Source: Hylemonella sp. (GTDB taxonomy: Bacteria; Pseudomonadota; Gammaproteobacteria; Burkholderiales; Burkholderiaceae_C). From it: DNA of 64,000 bases. The position numbers and the translations under genes are program-made. The first letter of the stretch is position 1; every line of letters begins with the position of its first letter. Location of the stretch: contig NZ_JAPZSV010000003.1 of assembly GCF_027532185.1 (NCBI RefSeq), positions 62,001 to 126,000 on the forward strand, in the 5' to 3' direction. Below the pieces are notes generated by a model that was given only the letters and a program-made list of their open reading frames with translations, was not told the DNA's origin and ran no database searches. Of this stretch, positions 1-8,600 are shown in pieces.

Positions 1-451
1 TCGAATCCGAGCGCATGGACTCCAGGCTGTCCACCGCGCGCAGCGAAGCCTCCTGCTGCGTCAGATAGGCGTGCAAGTCTTCCGGCGTGCACAGCACCTG
101 CTGCACCGCCTGGCCCGCCGCCTGCTCCAGCTGGGCCAGCACGTCCCCATCAAAAGGGTCGGTCAGCGCCGCCACCCACACACCCGAGTCGTCGGCACTC
201 TGCAGCAACACGGCGCGCTGGGACTGCGCCCGAGCCATGGGCCAGAGGTCCAGCCGGGCGGTCTGCGGGTTCAGCGCCAGGTTGTCCCAGAAAGGCAGAT
301 CGAACTGGGTCGCCAGCCAAGTGGCTGCCTCGCGCGGGTGCATCTGATGCGCCTCGGCCAACACGTCCACCAGCGGCCGCCCGCTGGCCTGGGCACGGGC
401 ACGCAGGCCCTGCAGGCCTTCCAGCGTCGGTACCGCCACCGTGTCGCTCAT
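1..451 (-). CDS. gspE: Type II secretion ATPase GspE, N-terminal part (cut by window edge)
   Basis: Only the first 150 codons are present; the gene runs off the left edge. The start ATG (451-449) overlaps the gspF stop by one base in a TGATG arrangement, so the two are probably translationally coupled. The visible part begins MSDTVAVPTLEGLQGL and looks like the N-terminal domain of GspE/PilB-type secretion ATPases, which docks the ATPase on the inner-membrane platform. The Walker A/B motifs lie outside the window, so the call rests on this weakly conserved domain plus the context immediately after gspG and gspF. A PilB-like ATPase is the only serious alternative. Confidence 0.75.
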   Translation of the reverse strand, partial: MSDTVAVPTLEGLQGLRARAQASGRPLVDVLAEAHQMHPREAATWLATQFDLPFWDNLALNPQTARLDLWPMARAQSQRAVLLQSADDSGVWVAALTDPFDGDVLAQLEQAAGQAVQQVLCTPEDLHAYLTQQEASLRAVDSLESMRSDS

Positions 452-1638
452 CAGATGCTCCCCGCCAGTTCGAAGATGGGCATGTAGAGCAGCACCACAA
501 TCACCCCGATCACCAGGCCGATGGCCGCCATCAGGATGGGCTCAAAAGCCTTGCTGAACTGCTCGATCCAGCGCGTGGTCTCGGTATCGTAAAAAGCCGC
601 CGTGCGCCCCAGCATCACCCCCATCTGCCCCGTCTGCTCACCCACACGCAGCATGCGCAACGACACCGGCGTGGCCAGGCCCTGGCGCTCCAGGGCGCTT
701 GAAAGACTCTCGCCTTGGCCCACGGCCCCACGCGCAGCCTGCAGGCGGCCCACCGTGTCCTGCGGCAGCACGGCCTCACAGAGCTGCATGGCTCGCATGA
801 TGGGAATGCCGCCGTCCAGCAGCATGCCAAGCGTGAGGTACAGACGCGTGAGCGTCAGGATTTCCAGGCGCTGCCGCACACCGGGCAGCACCCGCAGCAA
901 GCGGCTCCACTGGCCCGTGCGCAGCAGTCGGCGGCCGCCCCAGACCAGCGCCACCACGGCCGCAGCCAGACCGGCCACCAGCCAGAGCGCATAGTTGGCC
1001 GCAAACTGCCCCCAGGCCAGCAGGGCTTGCGAGGCCCAGGGCAGGCTACGCCCGCCGCCCTGGTAGACCGAGGCAAAACGCGGCACCACATAGCCCAGCA
1101 GAAACAGTGCCACGGCCAGGCCCACGGTGAAGAGGATGGAGGGGTAGATGGCGGCACTGACCACCTTGTGTTTCAGAGTGCGCAGCCGCGTCTCGTAAGA
1201 CACATAACGCTCCAGCGCCTTGGGCAAATCACTGGTGCCTTCGGCCGCCTGCACCACACCCACAAAGAGCGGCGGAAACACATCACCCTGTTGCGCCAGC
1301 GCCTGGGAAAGGCGTTGCCCTTGTTGCAAGGCATCGCGCAGACGCTGCAGCACGGCCTTCAGATGCGGCTGGCCAGCGCGCTCCAGCAAGGCGTCCAGTG
1401 CCTCCACCACGCTCAGGCCCGCACTGACCAGGGCCAGCAGTTCCTGGGCGAACAAGAGCAGGTCAAAGGGTTTGCTGCGCCGCGCCGGCAGCCAGGCCTT
1501 GCCCGTTGCCGCCTTGAGCGACAGCAGCGCCAGGCCGCGGGATTGAATCAGGGTTTGCGCATGCCCCGCATCCAGGGCCTCCAGTTCAAAGACCTCGATC
1601 TGCTGTTGCGCACTCAGCGCCCGCACCTCGAACTTCAT
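451..1638 (-). CDS. gspF: Type II secretion inner-membrane platform protein GspF
   Basis: The protein has 395 residues, the usual GspF length (about 400). It is a polytopic inner-membrane protein that couples the GspE ATPase to pseudopilus assembly. Two T2SSF domains are visible. The first covers roughly residues 60-185 and ends in a hydrophobic segment (ILFTVGLAVALFLLGYVV). The second covers about 255-380 and ends in MAAIGLVIGVIVVLLYMPIF near the C-terminus. A further hydrophobic stretch lies near 210-235. The start ATG is 21 bases after the gspG stop, and the stop overlaps the gspE start. The order G-F-E differs from the common E-F-G order of enterobacterial gsp operons. A PilC homologue is possible from sequence alone, but the adjacent GspG with its typical C-terminal region favours T2SS. 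Confidence 0.9.
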   Translation of the reverse strand: MKFEVRALSAQQQIEVFELEALDAGHAQTLIQSRGLALLSLKAATGKAWLPARRSKPFDLLLFAQELLALVSAGLSVVEALDALLERAGQPHLKAVLQRLRDALQQGQRLSQALAQQGDVFPPLFVGVVQAAEGTSDLPKALERYVSYETRLRTLKHKVVSAAIYPSILFTVGLAVALFLLGYVVPRFASVYQGGGRSLPWASQALLAWGQFAANYALWLVAGLAAAVVALVWGGRRLLRTGQWSRLLRVLPGVRQRLEILTLTRLYLTLGMLLDGGIPIMRAMQLCEAVLPQDTVGRLQAARGAVGQGESLSSALERQGLATPVSLRMLRVGEQTGQMGVMLGRTAAFYDTETTRWIEQFSKAFEPILMAAIGLVIGVIVVLLYMPIFELAGSI

Positions 1639-1659
1639 GGCGGCGCCCCTCGCGCCCCG

Positions 1660-2100
1660 TCAATGGTTGCTGACGTCGGCCGCATCACCCGTACCTCCGG
1701 GCTGGCCGTCCTTGCCGTAGCTCAGCAGGTCGAAGTCGCCCTTGCTGCCCGGGCTGGTGTAGAGGTAAGGCTTGCCCCAGGGATCGGGCGGCGCGGCCTT
1801 TTCGAGGTAGGGGCCATTCCATTTGGCGGCGCGTGCGCTGTCCGCGGGGCGATTCACCAGGGCATTCAGCCCCTCTTCGGTGCTGGGGTAATTGCCCACG
1901 TCGATGCGATAGGCCCCCAGGGCGCGACTGAAGGCTTCGATCTGGGACTTGGCAACGGCTTGTTCGGATTTTCCGAGTTGGCCGAAGTATTTGGGGCCGA
2001 CGTAGGCGGCGAGCAGGCCAATGATGGCGACGACGACCAACAGTTCCAACAGCGTAAAACCACGCGCAGCCAGCAAGGACCTAGATGGTGCATTTTTCAT
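1660..2100 (-). CDS. gspG: Type II secretion major pseudopilin GspG
   Basis: A 146-residue major pseudopilin. It starts MKNAPSRSLLAARG and then FTLLELLVVVAIIGLLAAYV, which is the prepilin-peptidase signal: cleavage between G and F, Glu at mature position 5, then a hydrophobic helix. The C-terminal half has typical GspG features, including YPSTEEGLNAL, WNGPYLEK, DPWGKPYLY and the calcium-binding-type loop around DFDLLSYGKDG. The frame is open upstream to 2220, but ATG 2100 gives the standard short leader. It heads the visible gspG-gspF-gspE run. Pseudopilins form the piston that pushes folded exoproteins across the outer membrane. Confidence 0.93.
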   Translation of the reverse strand: MKNAPSRSLLAARGFTLLELLVVVAIIGLLAAYVGPKYFGQLGKSEQAVAKSQIEAFSRALGAYRIDVGNYPSTEEGLNALVNRPADSARAAKWNGPYLEKAAPPDPWGKPYLYTSPGSKGDFDLLSYGKDGQPGGTGDAADVSNH

Positions 2101-2301
2101 CTGTACTTTCACGCGAAACTCTCTGAAGCTATTGATCTGAACCTGGCACGACAGTGGGCAGAGCCACCCCCTAAAGGAAATGACAAGGTTCAAACGGCTT
2201 TGCTGGCGGGCTGATGGCAAAAGGCAAGACCTGACTCTCAGCGCTCTTTATTGACGGGGGAAGGCTAATGGGTGACCCCAATCTCCCGAGGTTTGAACGC
2301 T

Positions 2302-2673
2302 TCATCGCGAAATAATGCTGCTCACGAATTTAATCAGTGTTCTGCAAATTGCACCTATAGATCTTGCCACCAAATAAATAAGTGCAGGTGCTGCATCTTG
2401 GGGACCCCACTTGATCTTAAGAACTGCATTCGCCCACGCTACCACTTTCCTTAAGAACAATGCATAAGCAATAGATGCGAGTAGCAGCAATAACTCAAAG
2501 AAAAGCAAGGCTCGCAAATCATCGCTATGCACTCTAAAGCCAGCAACTTGAGCAAGAAAACCCAGACACAACGTGACGACGAAACACAATGCCGCGCCAA
2601 GGATTAGTAAGAATATGCTGGAATCCAATCTATTTTTAAAGAGAAAGCTCTCGTCGTCACCTTTGCTTTTCAT
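2302..2673 (-). CDS. Small polytopic membrane protein, candidate immunity protein for the RHS toxin tip
   Basis: A 123-residue protein with no family that I recognise. The start MKSKGDD at 2673 is four bases after the RHS stop, with an AGGTGA ribosome site inside the last RHS codons. An upstream in-frame start at 2706 would overlap RHS. Two strong hydrophobic segments (about residues 19-44 and 56-74) and a weaker one (about 88-115) predict an inner-membrane protein. A small gene immediately downstream of an RHS gene with a variable C-terminal tip is the usual position of an immunity gene. Membrane location would suit a tip that acts on the membrane or periplasm. The DNA is visibly AT-richer than its neighbours, as the RHS tip is, so the two probably moved together. 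The immunity role is inferred from position only. Confidence 0.6.
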   Translation of the reverse strand: MKSKGDDESFLFKNRLDSSIFLLILGAALCFVVTLCLGFLAQVAGFRVHSDDLRALLFFELLLLLASIAYALFLRKVVAWANAVLKIKWGPQDAAPALIYLVARSIGAICRTLIKFVSSIISR

Positions 2674-2677
2674 CAAT

Positions 2678-5600
2678 TCACCTGCATTTGCATTGACGCA
2701 GATCACCGTTGGCGTCTTTCAGACCGGCGCCAATTGTTTGATCCACAATGATGGTTGCCCACAAACCGGCAGCCATATCTTTTTTGGAATTAGCCACATT
2801 CTTGTTGTACTGTTTCGCAGCCTCACTTCTGGCTCGTTCTCTAGTTGTGTGATTTCGCAAGCCAGCTTTCATTTGGGACTTTACGAGAGTTTTTGCGCCA
2901 TCAATGGCTCCTGGCAAACCAACGGCTCCAATTGCACCGCTAACAGCAACATCCCACCAGTCGTAATTGTCAAGATCTAAGACGTCACATCCGTTGACAT
3001 AATTCTGCAATCCTTGCGTTATGAGCTCGGTCATGATACCAATCCCAACACCTACAGCGATGTTTGCAAACTCTCCAGTTGGGTCGTTATAACTAACCGG
3101 ATTGCCCTCCACATAGCTATACGTATTGATGCCCCCAGCTAATCCAATTGGATCGCTACTGATAAACCTCTTTAGCACCGGATCGTAATACCTTGCCCGA
3201 TAAAAATACAATCTAGTAGGCTCATCATTCTCCCGAGAGGTGTACTGACTCAGATTGCCTGTTACATCTGGCCCCACGGTACTACTCTCCCCATACGGGC
3301 TGTAGGCATAGCTATTCTGGAGATTAGCGCTACCGTCATCTGCCAGCTGCGCGAGCACACTGTTGAGCGTATCCGTGATGTAGATTCGACTCAGCGCTGC
3401 ATCCTTCTGTCCGCTGGTGCTGACGGCCACTCTGGCGATGGTCTCATCCAAGCTCAAACCCGTGAGCAGACGGTGACTAAGCCGGCCATCCCGAATTTCA
3501 CCCAGAGCCTGCTGCCCCTCGTATAGGTATTGCACCGCGCTTATCTGCCCGCCTTGCGATAAGGTTTTCTGGATTCTTCTTCCAAATGCGTCGTAGCCGT
3601 AACTGGCTGTCAGTACGTTATTGCCCCCCGCCCCGCTCTGCTCGATCCGCGTCAGCCGATTGCTGGCATCCCAGACATAGAGCGTTTGCTCACTGGTATC
3701 CGCCGCGTTCTGCTTCTGCACCAGATTGCCATTGGCGTCATAGGTCAGGTTGTAGGTCCTGCTCGCGCCCACCAGGTTCAACGTGATGGCCGTCATGCGG
3801 TTAGCTGCATCAAAGACCGCGGCCATTGGCGTCTCACCCTGGCCAGTCCCGTTGGCGTTGAGCGTGGTCCGGGCGGTACGGCGGCCATTGGCGTCGTATT
3901 CGTAGTCGATCTGCTCGATGAGCTGTTCGCTCGCCGTGCCCGCGGCCTTGAGGTATTTGATCTGGCTCAGGCGGTCCAGGCTGTCGTAGCCATAGGCCTG
4001 GGTGATCAGGTCCGGGGTGTTGCCGGCCTGGACCTTGCGGGCACTGAGGCGGCCCGCAGCGTCATAGCTGTAGTTGGTGCTGTGGTCTTGTCCGCCCACA
4101 TTGGTGGTGTGGCCCGATAGACGGTCGGCGTTGTCCCAACGGTAGGTGGTGACCTCTGGCGCAGCGATGCCCGTGCCAATCAGGGTGCGGCGGGTCATGC
4201 GACCCAGGCTGTCGTACTGGTAGGCCAGGGTGTGGCTGCCCGCGGCCGTGGTGCTGGTGGTCTGGACGATGCGGTCAATGGCGTCGTAGATATAGCTGTT
4301 GACGCTGCTGGCATCACGCACCTCGCTCAGGCGGCCCGTGGCGTCGTACTGGTAGCTGACCGTGCGGTCCGGCAGCTCCAGGCTGGACAGCTGGCCGCGC
4401 TCGTTGTAGCGCAGGGTACTGAGCTGGCTCTTGCGGTTGGTGACCTTGCTCAGGCGGCCTGCGGCGTCGTACTCATAGGTCTCGCTCTGATTGAGCGCGT
4501 CGGTCTTGCTGGCCAAGCGCCCCTTCGCGTCGTAGCCATAACGTTCAATCTGCACGCCGGCGGCGTTGGTCACGGCCGTGACGCGGCCAGCGCTGTCGTA
4601 GCTCAGGCGGGTGTTCTGCTGCAGCGGGTCAGTGGCCTGGGTGGTCTGGTCCAGGGTGTTGTACTGCAGGCTGCTGCTGTAGCCCAGGGCGTCGGTACTG
4701 CCCGTCATGCGGCCCAGCGTGTCCGTGCCCATGCGGGTTTCGTTGCCCTGGGCATCGGTGATCTGGGCCAGGTCACCGGCAAGGTTGTAGCCCAGGCTGA
4801 TCTTGCGCTGGCTGGGCGCGATGCTGCTGGCCACGCCATTGCTGATGGTGGGGATGCTGCTGGTGTTGACCTGGGCTGGCGCCACGGCCTGGCTGACCAG
4901 GCCCTGGGCGTTGTAGCTCAGGCTACCTTGCAGGCCCACCGGATTGGTCACATTCGTTAGGCGGCCCGCGTTGTCATAAGCGCCGCTGGTGAAGACCGGT
5001 GTGTAGCTGAGGTTCACCCCACCCTGGGTACTGGGCACGCCCAGCAGAAAGCGTGTGACCTGCACGGGCTTGTTGAAGGTGGGGTCGTACATGGCCTCGA
5101 TGCGCTGGCCCAGGGCATCCACCACGGCCGTGAGGTTGCCCACGGTGTCGTATTCGTATTTAGTTTCGCGGCCCAGGGGGTCGATGGACTTGGTCTTCTG
5201 CTGCTTGGCGTCGTAGACGAACTGGGTGCGCTGGCCCAGGGGGTCGATGGCTTCGGTGGCCAGGCCGCGGGCGTTGAACTTGGCTCTGCGCACATGACCA
5301 TCGGGCTGGGTGACGATGACTTCCTGCACCGTGCCGCCGAAGAAGCGCCAGCCGGCGGCACGGGTCTCTTCGGATTCCACATCCGGGCAAGTACCCGCCA
5401 GGGGAATGGCGATGGTGTTACCGCCGCTGGGCGCGAGGGTGCGCGTGGACAGGGACTGGCCGGCGCGGCAGGTGTAGTCCCAGACTCGGCCACTGCCGCC
5501 ACCTACAGGCTCCAGGCCGCCTTCACCGCCCAGGACTTTGACCACACAGGCGCCGGTGCGGCGGTAAGCGAACTTCCAAGTTTCACCTCTGGACGTGACC

Positions 5601-8600
5601 TGCTTGACGACACGGTCCGTGCCGTAGGTGTTGACCGTGGGTGTGTCCGAATCCGGGTAGAGGATGGAGCTCAGCAGACGCATGCTGGGGGGCACAAGGT
5701 CCGCAGAGCAGGCGATCTGTGCTGAACCACTGTCCGTGTTGATGTACAGGGGCACGGACTGGTAGGTGTACTGCGTGACGCGGTTGGCGGCATCCGTGAC
5801 CTTGCTGACACGGCCTTCGCTGGTGTATTCAAAGTCCACGCGGCGGCCCGTGTGGTCGGTGATGCGCGAGACGAAACCGTTGGAGCCGTAGCTCATGCTC
5901 AGGCCACGGTTGGCCAGGCCCGAGACGGACAGGATGCGGCCATTGCTCTGCCGGTTGATCAGGGTGGTGTTGCCGCTGGTGTCGATGACCTTGGTCAGGA
6001 ACTGTGGCGGGCCACCGCGGATCACACCCGGGATGCCGGCAAAGGGCTCGAAGTACCAGCGCGTGCCGTCCTTGAGCACGAACTCCCAGTGGCCACCTGA
6101 CGCAGCACGGGCATAGCCACCGGAGTAACGCGTGTCGTCCACGGGGCGGTATTTGCCCGTGCCGTCATCGACCAGGTTGACGTAGATGCCGCCGGGCATG
6201 ACCAGGCGCTTCTGCACGCCTTCCATGGGCCAGAAGCTGATGTCGTAACTGGACGTCCAGCCATAACCGAAGCTGGTGATGGTGCCGGCCTTGTTGTCGA
6301 AGGCGTCCATGGGGTTGTAGCGCAAGCCCATGTCGATGGGTGTCACGCCGCCGATGGACAGACCGCTGTTGTTACGTGCCATTTCCTGGCCGGTGAACAG
6401 GTCGACAGGGTTGCCGGCCGTACCGGCAGCCTGGGCCTGCCCGTCACAGGTGGGGCAAGGCTGCGGCGGCTTGGGTACGGGCGGGCAGCTCAGGCTGAAC
6501 AGGCCGCAGACCCCACAGAAACGCGGGATGCCCACACCCGGATCGCTGGTGACGGTCTTGCCGTCAGCACTGACCGTACCCAGGCCAGCCATCTTCCAGT
6601 CGCCGGTACCGCCCATGGGCGAGCCGTCGAACCACCAGATCTCGACCTTTTCGCCCGGGTCCTTGTCAGCCACGTTGGGCAGGGTCACGGGGATGGGCGT
6701 GCTGGGGATGCCGCCCATGGGGGTGCCGAAATAAAGCTGATAAGCCTCTTTCATGGGGAAGGGCGGCGCGCCGACGGGCAGCTTGTCGGGATCGATCTTC
6801 TGCACGGCGATGCGGGTCTTCTTGACGCCGTCCCAGCCGGTGATGGTGGCGCCTGCCGGCAGGGTGATGGCGAAGCCGGGGAAGCGCTCGTCGGTGATCT
6901 GCTGGTCCTGCGTGGCGTTGTCGATTTGCTTGAACAGCGCATCGGCCGGCGGCGGCTGAAGGATCCAGTCCGCCATGGTGAGCAGCTCATTGGCCGCCAG
7001 GGTGATGTTGTAGGGCCAGATGGGGTAGAGGCTGTTGGCCGGCGTGGCGTCGAAACGCAGGGTGGTGACCCCGCTGGGCAGGCCCGTGAGCGTGAAGTTA
7101 CCACCGGCGTCCGTCACCACCTGGTTGGTGCTGGTGTCCTGGCGCACGATGATGCCGGCTATGCCCGCACCGGTGGGCGTGACGAAGCGACCCTTGACGC
7201 CGGTGACGTTGTCTTTGGTGACCACACGCACGGCCACCTGGCTTTCACGCACCCAGGGCAGGCCGTTGAGGGTGGCTTCGGCGCGCACGGTCACGCTGGC
7301 CTGGCCCAGGGCGGCTGCGCTGTCGGCCAGCAGGGTGAGCTTGCCGGTCTGGTAGGCGCTGAGCGCGGGCGGGTCGAACTGGGCCGTGACGCCCACGGGC
7401 AGGCCGCTGGCACTGAGCCTGGCCAGACCCTGGTAGGCGCTGGTGCCGGTGTTCGTCATGTTGAGCACCAGGCTGGCGCTCGAACCCTGGATCACGTCCA
7501 CCATGGACGGGCTCAGCTGGAAGCTGAAGTCCTGTTCACGGATGACAGTAAACACCGGGCTCTGGGCAGAGCCCAGGCTGTTGCTCACAGTGATGGGGCC
7601 GCTTTGCGCTGCATCGGGGACCAGGACCTTGAGCTCGGTGGCCGTGCCGGACTGCACGATGGCGGGCACATTGCCGGCGAAGGCAACCGTGTTGGCGCTG
7701 GCGGGCGAGGCGAAGCCCTCACCGCTGAGCGTGACGACACTGCCCACGCTGCCGCTGGTGGGCGCCAAGCCACTGATGACGATGGCCGTGGGTATGGGCG
7801 GCGTGGCCGTGAAACTGAGCTGGCCCGGGGCAAAGGGCACGGCCGAGGCGCTGAGCACCACGGTACCGGCGCTCGTGGCCTGCACGTTGAAAGTCACGCT
7901 CGTCAGACCCGGGTTAATGGTGACGCTGGACGGATGCTGCAGCGCCGCAGTGCCACTGCTGCTGAGGTTGACGGTGTAAGGCGTAGCACCGGCGGCATAG
8001 GGCGCGGTGATGCTGACAGCCACCGTCTCCCCCACCACCAGGCTGGTCTTGGCGGCCGACATGGCCAGGGGGGCCGGGCTGCCGATGGTCACACTGGCCT
8101 GGCCGACGACGGCGCTGGGCGTGGGGTTGCCATAGGTAGGTGCCACGGTCTGGCTGGCGCGGACGGTGGTTTCGCCCTGGGCCAGGGCAGTGACACGGCC
8201 CTGTGCGCTGACGCTGGCCAGACCCGTATCGGTCACGGACCAGCTGGTGTTGAGATCGGTGCCGATGTCCCGTGTGCTGCCATCAGAGTAGGTGCCGAGG
8301 GCCTGCACTTCGGCGCTCTGGCCTGGCGTGAGGGTCACGCTGGAAGGCGTGAGGGTGATGCCCGTGATCTCGGGTGCCACCACATTCACCACCACCTGGG
8401 CGGTGCTGCCGTTGAGGCTGGCGACGACGGTGGATTGACCTAGCGTCAGCGCGGTCATGGGCACGTCGATGGCCAAGACACCCGCGGGCACGGTGACCTG
8501 GGCCGGCAGGCCCAGCGCCGTGTTGTTGCTGTTGCTCAGGGCGACCAGGGCCGGCTCCTGCGCCGCGCGGTCGAGCGTGAGGCGCAGTTGGCCCAGCTTG

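Noticed and set aside
715-2214. A 499-codon plus-strand frame opposite gspF and gspG
   Set aside because: It is rich in Gln, His and Arg, as expected for the complement of GC-rich coding DNA, and overlaps two clear gsp genes.
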